Notes under the pieces: generated by a model
Told to the model about the DNA's origin: nothing
The model's database searches: none
The model's input: only the letters and a program-made list of their open reading frames with translations
Made by a program: the position numbers and the translations under genes
Origin: Sphingobacterium sp.
GTDB lineage: Bacteria > Bacteroidota > Bacteroidia > SpSt-205
Reading direction: 5' to 3'
DNA: 13,219 nucleotides
Assembly (NCBI GenBank): GCA_028276345.1
Contig: JAPYWM010000016.1
Span: 1-13,219 of the forward strand
Part shown: positions 7,584 to 13,219 of the stretch, piece after piece
Position numbering within the stretch: the first letter of the stretch is position 1
Layout: each line of letters starts with the position of its first letter

Positions 7584-7616
7584 CGGGACGGGCATGGACG
7601 CTTTATTTCTCTCCGT

Positions 7617-8726
7617 ATGATTTGGCATAGGAAGCTCATCTCACGAAAAGCTTTTCTGCGGGGGCTGGTGCTTGTGGCCCTGAGCGCTGTCATGGTGGCC
7701 TGTGGAGAGAGCGCAGGAGCTTCCGAAGCGGCAGAGAATGGCTGTGAGGCTTCGGCGGTGGTGGCTAAATATGGCGTGGCCCCCGTCCAGAAGCGACCAG
7801 TGTATGAGGAGTTTATCTTGCCGGGGGAGATAGTGGCTTTATCATCGGAGACGGTGCCGCTCATGAGCCTATCGGATGGGGTGGTCGAGGAGGTGTATGT
7901 GAAGCTGGGGGAGTCTGTGGAGGTGGGGAGGCCCCTGCTATCCCTGCGGTCCCCGCAACTGCTTAATTGGCAGGCTCGGCAGCAGGCCCTGCGCGGTCTT
8001 CTCCAGGCTGCTCGTCTGAAAGCGACCACGCTGGATAGCCTCCTGCGTAGCGGCCTCGCCAGCCGAAGCGAACTGGCCCAAGCCCAGGCCGAGCTTACTT
8101 CCCTCAGCGCAGAAAGCCTGGAAGTGGCTTCTAACCTGCGCGCCTATCAGTATGAGGGCGGGCGGTTTCTCCTACGAGCCCCTCGGTCCGGGACCATCAT
8201 CCAACTCGCCGTGCGAAATGGTATGCCTATTCAGGCGGGTGATACCTTGCTCACGCTTTCCAACCTCGCCACTGTTCGGGCGCATATCTACTTCTATGCG
8301 GATCAGGCGGCTATGATTCGGGCGGGCTTGCCGGTGCGTCTGCGGCTCGTCGGCTTTTCGCAAGAGCCCATTCAGACGACGATAGCGGGCCTTTATCCGA
8401 CCCTGGACCCTGCGGAACGCACCGGCACCGCCTATGTAGACCTAGCCAATCCGCATCGGAGTCTCTATCCGGGACTTTACCTTCAGGCCGTCATCACGAA
8501 GCCCGAAGCCGACTCGGCCGTTTTCGTTCCTATGAAGGCTATCGTATTCAGTGCAAACACCCACTATGCGCTCATCTGGAAAGGCGCCTGCAACTGGGAG
8601 GTGCGCCCGCTTCTGGTGCGTAAAGCTATCCGGGAAGGGTTCTTCTGCGATAATCTCCAACCCGGTGACTCCATCGCTACCGAAAACGTCCTCCTCCTCT
8701 TTCAAAAGCTTACTCAGCGGCTATGA
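7617..8726 (+). CDS. RND efflux periplasmic adaptor (membrane fusion protein, CusB/CzcB type)
   Basis: 369 residues. The N-terminus has Arg/Lys residues, a hydrophobic stretch (FLRGLVLVALSAVMVAC) and a possible lipobox ending at Cys29, so it is probably a lipoprotein anchored in the inner membrane. A biotinyl-lipoyl-like half motif (LSDGVVEEVYVKLGESVEVG, about 84-103) and its partner (LRAPRSGTIIQLAVRNGMPI, about 183-202) flank a short helical hairpin (about 115-175). Beta-barrel segments (VRAHIYFYADQAAMIRAG) and a membrane-proximal region follow. This is the order seen in adaptor proteins, which bridge the RND pump and an outer-membrane channel. Its stop overlaps the pump start by 4 bp (ATGA), indicating coupled translation. 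The ATG at 7617 is the only sensible start; there is no Shine-Dalgarno. Codon style changes within the gene. The substrate cannot be read from the sequence; a metal is likely from the pump. Confidence 0.88.
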   Translation: MIWHRKLISRKAFLRGLVLVALSAVMVACGESAGASEAAENGCEASAVVAKYGVAPVQKRPVYEEFILPGEIVALSSETVPLMSLSDGVVEEVYVKLGESVEVGRPLLSLRSPQLLNWQARQQALRGLLQAARLKATTLDSLLRSGLASRSELAQAQAELTSLSAESLEVASNLRAYQYEGGRFLLRAPRSGTIIQLAVRNGMPIQAGDTLLTLSNLATVRAHIYFYADQAAMIRAGLPVRLRLVGFSQEPIQTTIAGLYPTLDPAERTGTAYVDLANPHRSLYPGLYLQAVITKPEADSAVFVPMKAIVFSANTHYALIWKGACNWEVRPLLVRKAIREGFFCDNLQPGDSIATENVLLLFQKLTQRL

Positions 8727-11700
8727 GGGGGCTGATTATCTTTTCGCTGCGGAACCCTGTCCTGACGGTTTTCCTGACGATCCTCGTAGCGATAGCGGGA
8801 GCCGTAGCGTATTACTACACGCCCATAGAGGCCTATCCCGATGTAACCAGCACGCGAGCTCGGATTATCACCCAGTGGGGTGGGCGCAGCGCAGAAGAAG
8901 TAGAAAAGTTTATCTCGCTTCCCATTTCCCGGGCGCTGGCCAATATTCCCCGTAAACGGGAGATTCGGTCTATTTCGCTTTTCGGCCTTTCGGTGGTGAC
9001 GGTGCTTTTTGACGATGATGTGGATGACTTTTATGCGCAGCAGTCGGTAGCGGCGCGCCTGCCGGGGATAGCGCTGCCTGCCGGGGCAGAGCCCTATTTA
9101 GAGCCGCCTTATGGAGCTACGGGGGAGATTTTCCGCTACATTGTGCGGGGGGATTTACCCCTGCGGGAGCTGACAGCTCTGCAAGACTGGGTCATTGAGA
9201 AAAACCTCCTGCAAGTGCCGGGTGTGGCGGATATCGTGTCCTTCGGCGGCGAGGAGAAAATCTACGAGGTCCAGTTAGACCTCTCCAAACTGGAAGCTTA
9301 CAACCTCACGGCGCTCGATGTCTTTGAGGCTATTGCCCGTAGCAACATCAACGTCGGCGGAGACATCATAGAACGGGGCGAACAGGCTTATGTGGTACGG
9401 GGCGTGGGACTCTTAGAATCGCTCCAAGATATTGAGAATCTTATCATTACCGTTCGGGAAAAGGTGCCTATTCTGGTGAAGCAGGTGGCGCAGGTACGGG
9501 TGGCGTCCAAGCCGCGATTAGGGCAGTGCGGGTATCAGGACCTTCCGGATGTGGTCCAAGGGATTGTCCTGATGCGTCGGGGCGAGGACCCTTCTGCCGT
9601 CATCCCCCGCATCAAGGCCAAAATTCACGAACTCAACACCCGCATCCTGCCACCGGGCGTAACGATCGAGCCTTTCCTCGACCGCACCGAGCTGGTGAAT
9701 ACCACCGTCCGAACCGTCCTGCATAACCTGATAGAAGGGGTTCTGCTCGTATCGCTGGTCGTAGGGTTGTTTCTTTTAGAGTGGCGGGCGGTACTGATTG
9801 TGGTGAGTGTGATTCCGCTGGCGTTTTTGTTTGCGATATTGGGGCTGCGACTGCAAGGGCTGCCAGCTAACCTCATTTCCATGGGCGCACTTGACTTTGG
9901 GCTTCTTTTGGAGGGGACGCTGGTTATCGTGGAAAATGCCTTAGTGAGTCTGGCTGCACTCAGTGAAAAAAACCATTTTAATCCGGCTTTACGCTTTCGG
10001 GTAGTTTCTGGCCTTCTCAAACGAGTCGCCCTGCGCAATGGACGCTACATCTTTTTTGCGCAGCTTATTCTTTTGCTGGCGCTCATGCCTATTTTTCTTT
10101 TTGAGCGGGTGGAGGGGAAGCTCTTCAAGCCTTTGGCTTACACGCTCGGCTATGCTATGCTGGGGGCGCTTATTTTGAGTTTGACCTATGTGCCGGCGAT
10201 GATGCGGCTGCTTTTGCACTTGCCGGTCCGGGATCGAGAACTACCCTTTTTGCGGCGGTTTCTACAGCTGTGGGAAGTCCTACCAGCGATAGGCTTTCGG
10301 TATCATCGGGTGGTGGCGCTATGCCTTTTGGGTATGCTCGCAGGGGCTGGGATAGGTTTTTACTTCTATGGGTCGGAGTTTGTGCCCAAGCTAAATGAAG
10401 GGGCGATTTACATTCGGGGGACGTTTCCTATTAGCACTCGGCTGGGGGAGACGGTGCGGACTGCCCAGGAAGTGAAGGACTGGATTCGGCAGCTGCCGGA
10501 GGTGCGGTTTGTGCTTTTTCAGGCGGGGCGCCCCAATGATGGCACCGACCCCACCGGTTTCTTCAACTTAGAACTGCATGTGCAGCTTCATCCCCCTGAA
10601 ACCTGGCGCCCGGGCCTCACCCGAGAAAAGCTCGTGGACACCATCCGAAAAGTCCTCACCGAGCGCTACGAAGGTGTGCGCTGGGCTTTTAGTCAGCCCA
10701 TCCAGGACAATGTGGAAGAATATGTCTCCGGCGTGAAAAGTTCTATCGTCGTAAAAGTCTTTGGCCATAATCTGGAGGAGTTAGAAGCGATCGCCTACCA
10801 AATAGGTGAAGTTCTTCAAAAAGAGCCTGGCATTGCGGATGTGGTGGTTTTTCAGAGTATGGGGCTACCCGAGCTGCGGATAAAGCTGCAGGAGGATAGA
10901 ATGGCCCGTTATGGGGTCAGCATGCGAGAGGCCCAGGCCGTCATCGAGATGGCGATAGGCGGTCAGGCGGCAAACTATTACTATGAGGGCGAGCGCCTAT
11001 TTGAGATTCGGGTGCGCTTGTCAAAGGCGTATCGAGATGACTTTCAAGTGATTCGCAACATTCGGGTGCCTACGATGACGGGGCGGACGATACCCCTCCA
11101 TGCTATTGCGGACATTCAGGAGGTGACAGGGCCGGCATTTGTTTATCGGGAGGGGACGGAGCGGTATGTAGCGGTAGGGTTTTCGGTGACGAGCCGAGAC
11201 CTGGGTGGCACTATCGCTCGCGCCCAAAAAGCCGTCGAAGCCGCCGTCAAACTCCCGCCTGGTACTTCTCTGAGCTGGGTAGGCGAGTTTGAAAGCAAAG
11301 AACGCGCTACCCGTCGTCTCTCTATCGTCGTGCCGGCTGTGCTGGTGCTGATTTTATTTTTGCTGTATTTCCAGTTTGGGACGATGCGCGAGGTGGTCGT
11401 GGCGGCGGCTGTGCTGCCCCTGGCTTTCGTGGGCGGTTTTACGTCGTGGATAGTGAGTGGGACGCCCTTTGGCGTGTCGGCGGGCGTGGGGCTGATCATT
11501 CTCTTTGGGGTAAGCACGATCAATGCCCTGATTTTGATTGGGGAGCTGCGCGGTGAGCAGACCCTCTCCCATCAGATAGAAGCTGTGCGCCGGCGTATCC
11601 GCCCCTTAGTAGTGGTTATGCTGATTGGGGCATTGGGACTTCTCCCTGCGGCTATTTCCCATCGCATGGGCTCTGAAGTCCAAAAGCCGCTCGCTATCAC

Positions 11701-11788
11701 CATTGTCGGAGGCTTGCCTATCACCCTCGTGCTGTCTCTCTTAGGCCTACCGGCCTTTTACCGCCTCCTGATGCGCCCTAAAAAGTAA
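8723..11788 (+). CDS. Heavy-metal-type RND efflux pump (CusA/CzcA family)
   Basis: 1021 residues, close to the usual 1030-1050. It is the inner-membrane proton antiporter of a tripartite export complex. The first helix (about 4-24) is followed by EAYPDVTSTRARIITQWGGR (about 33-52, the family has YPDVT...V.T) and two periplasmic porter regions separated by helix bundles (about 325-480 and 860-1015). GRPNDGTDPTGFFNLEL (about 596-612) is characteristic of the CzcA/CusA branch, as is GRYIFFAQL...VEGKLFKPLAYTLGYA. The helix-4 motif is DFGLLLEGTLVIVENA: Asp391 and Glu404 match the conserved acidic residues of CzcA, but the middle Asp (CzcA Asp408) is Glu397 here. I do not see the CusA-type Met cluster, so Zn/Co/Cd/Ni may be more likely than Cu/Ag; this is inference. 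It is followed 4 bp later by the 3' end of tRNA-Ile on the other strand, and no terminator is seen. Confidence 0.94.
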   Translation: MRGLIIFSLRNPVLTVFLTILVAIAGAVAYYYTPIEAYPDVTSTRARIITQWGGRSAEEVEKFISLPISRALANIPRKREIRSISLFGLSVVTVLFDDDVDDFYAQQSVAARLPGIALPAGAEPYLEPPYGATGEIFRYIVRGDLPLRELTALQDWVIEKNLLQVPGVADIVSFGGEEKIYEVQLDLSKLEAYNLTALDVFEAIARSNINVGGDIIERGEQAYVVRGVGLLESLQDIENLIITVREKVPILVKQVAQVRVASKPRLGQCGYQDLPDVVQGIVLMRRGEDPSAVIPRIKAKIHELNTRILPPGVTIEPFLDRTELVNTTVRTVLHNLIEGVLLVSLVVGLFLLEWRAVLIVVSVIPLAFLFAILGLRLQGLPANLISMGALDFGLLLEGTLVIVENALVSLAALSEKNHFNPALRFRVVSGLLKRVALRNGRYIFFAQLILLLALMPIFLFERVEGKLFKPLAYTLGYAMLGALILSLTYVPAMMRLLLHLPVRDRELPFLRRFLQLWEVLPAIGFRYHRVVALCLLGMLAGAGIGFYFYGSEFVPKLNEGAIYIRGTFPISTRLGETVRTAQEVKDWIRQLPEVRFVLFQAGRPNDGTDPTGFFNLELHVQLHPPETWRPGLTREKLVDTIRKVLTERYEGVRWAFSQPIQDNVEEYVSGVKSSIVVKVFGHNLEELEAIAYQIGEVLQKEPGIADVVVFQSMGLPELRIKLQEDRMARYGVSMREAQAVIEMAIGGQAANYYYEGERLFEIRVRLSKAYRDDFQVIRNIRVPTMTGRTIPLHAIADIQEVTGPAFVYREGTERYVAVGFSVTSRDLGGTIARAQKAVEAAVKLPPGTSLSWVGEFESKERATRRLSIVVPAVLVLILFLLYFQFGTMREVVVAAAVLPLAFVGGFTSWIVSGTPFGVSAGVGLIILFGVSTINALILIGELRGEQTLSHQIEAVRRRIRPLVVVMLIGALGLLPAAISHRMGSEVQKPLAITIVGGLPITLVLSLLGLPAFYRLLMRPKK

Positions 11789-11792
11789 GGCG

Positions 11793-11866
11793 TGGGCCTG
11801 CGTGGAGTCGAACCACGGACCTCAGCATTATCAGTGCTGCGCTCTAACCAACTGAGCTACAGGCCC
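11793..11866 (-). tRNA. tRNA-Ile (anticodon GAU)
   Basis: 74 nt fold as a cloverleaf: acceptor GGGCCTG/CAGGCCC, D arm GCTC-AGTTGGTTA-GAGC, anticodon stem CAGCA/TGCTG around CTGATAA (anticodon GAT), and T arm CGTGG-TTCGACT-CCACG. The discriminator is A and CCA is not encoded. The 3' end lies 4 bp from the convergent stop codon of the RND pump. Its promoter box is 7 nt upstream. Confidence 0.97.
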
Positions 11867-11873
11867 AGTGGGA

Positions 11874-11881
11874 CAAAGGTA
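11874..11881 (-). promoter_or_regulatory. -7 box of tRNA-Ile (TACCTTTG), with -33 TTG
   Basis: The minus strand reads TACCTTTG, 7 nt before the mature tRNA 5' end. A TTG (plus-strand 11900-11902) lies 18 nt further upstream, which is good spacing for the Bacteroidota TTG/TAnnTTTG promoter. This is the best-formed promoter in the window. Confidence 0.8.
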
Positions 11882-11980
11882 GGACTTTTTCAGCATACGC
11901 AAGATGGAAAGGCGCCTGGTCAGCGGGGAGAGGGGGTAGACTATTTGGCAAGGGCGTGTTTGGTAGTGGGATTAGGAGCC

Positions 11981-12952
11981 TTATCGGAACCCCTTGCGAT
12001 TGGGATGCAAGGTCTCTAGTGTAAAATGCAGCCGCCGTACCAAGGGCATTTGCCGGTGCGGACAATCCGGCACTTCACAATACTGACAGCATACCGGCTC
12101 GCAAGGATCCATGTGCCAGAAAAACTCTACCTTCTCCCCCAGCGCCTCCGATAGAATCCGTTCTAACACTTTCAGCTCTGTATGCGCTTGCTCTAAGCTC
12201 CAGTACCAGGGAAAGGTAATATGCCCATCTACATGCAGGTTGGGGCCGTATCGCTGAATACGGACGTTATGGATATCTATCCAGCCTGGGCGCCGATGGG
12301 TTTCCAGGGCTCTCGCTATCTCGGATAGGAGAGCCTTATCCTGGGTATCTATGAGGCGCAGAGCTGAGCGCCCCACCAGCCGCATAGCCCCCCACACGAT
12401 AAACCCCGCCAAGAGTAGACCTACCGCCTGATCCACAAAAAGCGGCCAGCCTACCCACACCCCTACCGTTCCGGCAAGCACCAGTAAACTGCTCACCACA
12501 TCGCTTAAGAGATGCCATGCCTCCGAACGCAAGATGCTAGACTGGAACTGCCGACTGCCTTTGTAGAGAAACACACTCAGGAGGAGGTTGAGTCCTAAGG
12601 CCAGGGCATTTAGGAGGAGGGCCTGGGGGGCATAGCGGAGCCGCTCAAATTTCCCCATCAGGATCGTATAGCCTAAAAAAACGCCGCCCGCAGCCACCAG
12701 AAGGGCTTGCACTGCACTAATCAGGTCGTCAACTTTGCCATGGCCGTAGGGATGGTCTATGTCCCGGGGCTGCCGAGCTACAAATGCCCCATAACTTCCT
12801 AAAACGGCTGTGACGAGATTGAGGAGCGACTCCCCCGCATCCGAGAGAAAACCGGCCCCCCCCGCCTTATAATACGCTGCAGCCTTGAGTACCAGGATCA
12901 CCGGCGCAGAGGCCCCAGCTATGAGCAGGAAAGTCTCAGGTCTTCTGGGCAA
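11981..12952 (-). CDS. Cation diffusion facilitator (CDF) transporter with C-terminal Cys cluster
   Basis: 323 residues. CDF proteins export divalent metals such as zinc, iron or manganese in exchange for protons. Hydrophobic segments lie at about 8-28, 42-58, 76-100, 108-130, 147-168 and 172-192, giving the six helices of the family. HPYGHGKVDDL (67-77) is the CDF loop motif. The helix-5 metal site H147-xxx-D151 (HLLSD) is intact; helix 2 carries ESLLN (Glu41, Asn45) where YiiP has Asp-xxx-Asp. The cytoplasmic domain (about 205-280) includes HVDGHITF and ends in DPCEPVCCQYC...DCPHR with five Cys (284, 288, 289, 292, 297), a likely metal site. The start is the TTG at 12952: an in-frame stop lies four codons upstream, and no ATG exists before residue 100. 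It overlaps the upstream gene by 17 bp, suggesting coupled translation. Confidence 0.9.
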   Translation of the reverse strand: MPRRPETFLLIAGASAPVILVLKAAAYYKAGGAGFLSDAGESLLNLVTAVLGSYGAFVARQPRDIDHPYGHGKVDDLISAVQALLVAAGGVFLGYTILMGKFERLRYAPQALLLNALALGLNLLLSVFLYKGSRQFQSSILRSEAWHLLSDVVSSLLVLAGTVGVWVGWPLFVDQAVGLLLAGFIVWGAMRLVGRSALRLIDTQDKALLSEIARALETHRRPGWIDIHNVRIQRYGPNLHVDGHITFPWYWSLEQAHTELKVLERILSEALGEKVEFFWHMDPCEPVCCQYCEVPDCPHRQMPLVRRLHFTLETLHPNRKGFR

Positions 12953-13219
12953 GGTAGGCTTTTAGGGCATCAATGATTGGTACGGGAGTGGGATCAACCT
13001 GATGTGCCTCTGCCAGATAAAGTGAAAAAATATCCACGGCATGGAGGAGCCAGAGCATCTCGGATAGGTAGGGAAGGGGTGTGGGGCATAGGAGCCGGGA
13101 AAAGGGAATACCCCGCTTTTGTAGAAGCGCTTCCAGGAAGCTTTGGCGGAGGCGATGGCGCGGGTGAGCGAGATGTCCATCTATCAGCCAAATAGCCAGG
13201 CGATTAGGGAGGTCGGGGT
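12936..13219 (-). CDS. Bifunctional phosphoglucose/phosphomannose isomerase, C-terminal fragment (5' part beyond the window)
   Basis: Ninety-three codons plus the stop (TGA at 12936-12938) are visible; the start lies beyond the right edge. The end of the protein reads LLHAVDIFSLYLAEAHQVDP followed by TPVPIIDALKAYL. Family knowledge: the C-terminal domain of bacterial and archaeal bifunctional PGI/PMI ends in a helix pair with ...YLA...G.DPTPV..I..LK..L, which this matches closely. The enzyme interconverts glucose-6-phosphate or mannose-6-phosphate with fructose-6-phosphate in the cytoplasm. The upstream visible part (NRLAIWLIDGHLAHPRHRLR, then FLEALLQKRGIPFSRL) fits the same SIS-type C-terminal domain. 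The CDF gene starts within its last codons. The call rests on the short tail only, so some doubt remains. Confidence 0.75.
   Translation of the reverse strand, partial: PDLPNRLAIWLIDGHLAHPRHRLRQSFLEALLQKRGIPFSRLLCPTPLPYLSEMLWLLHAVDIFSLYLAEAHQVDPTPVPIIDALKAYLAQKT

Noticed and set aside
7445..11866. Genomic island inserted at a tRNA gene
   Set aside because: No integrase and no duplicated tRNA 3' end was seen beside either tRNA, so an integration event is not supported.

Overview
The window looks like a bacterial chromosome segment from the Bacteroidota (Bacteroidetes). Three things point there. First, an exbB-exbD-exbD-tonB cassette of the Bacteroidota type, with the FDWDDRLF...KEYGAYVLRKNY start typical of TonB in that phylum. 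Second, five upstream sequences that match the Bacteroidota -7 promoter element TAnnTTTG exactly. Third, a general lack of Shine-Dalgarno sequences before the starts. G+C is moderately high (mid-50s percent by eye). The species cannot be named.

Layout. 1-4007 (minus): one very long ORF for an exported TPR protein ending in a CHAT (caspase-like) domain; its last few codons lie beyond the left edge. 4016-4375 (minus): rplS (ribosomal protein L19), 8 bp upstream of the CHAT gene and probably co-transcribed with it. 4376-4468: divergent promoter region. 4469-7325 (plus): exbB, two different exbD genes and tonB, closed by a strong intrinsic terminator at 7351. 7445-7517 (minus): tRNA-Ala(UGC). 7518-7616: divergent promoter region holding two short palindromes. 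7617-11788 (plus): an RND periplasmic adaptor and a heavy-metal-type RND pump overlapping by 4 bp. 11793-11866 (minus): tRNA-Ile(GAU). 11981-12952 (minus): a CDF-family cation exporter with a Cys cluster near its C-terminus, starting inside the end of the next gene. 12936-13219 (minus): C-terminal part of a bifunctional phosphoglucose/phosphomannose isomerase.

How the parts work together. The TonB cassette powers outer-membrane import from the proton gradient. The adaptor-pump pair and the CDF protein look like metal efflux and homeostasis; no outer-membrane channel gene is in view. L19 and the two tRNAs are translation housekeeping genes. The most notable points are: a secreted caspase-like TPR-CHAT protein in apparent operon with rplS; tRNA-Ile(GAU) and tRNA-Ala(UGC), the pair usually found inside rRNA operons, sitting apart from any rRNA gene, in the same order and strand, on either side of the efflux pair; promoter positions that predict a leaderless rplS mRNA and almost leaderless tRNA precursors; an Asp-to-Glu change at the key proton-relay position of the pump; and abrupt switches in third-codon-position style inside the efflux genes. 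I see no CRISPR array, insertion sequence, rRNA gene or phage gene.
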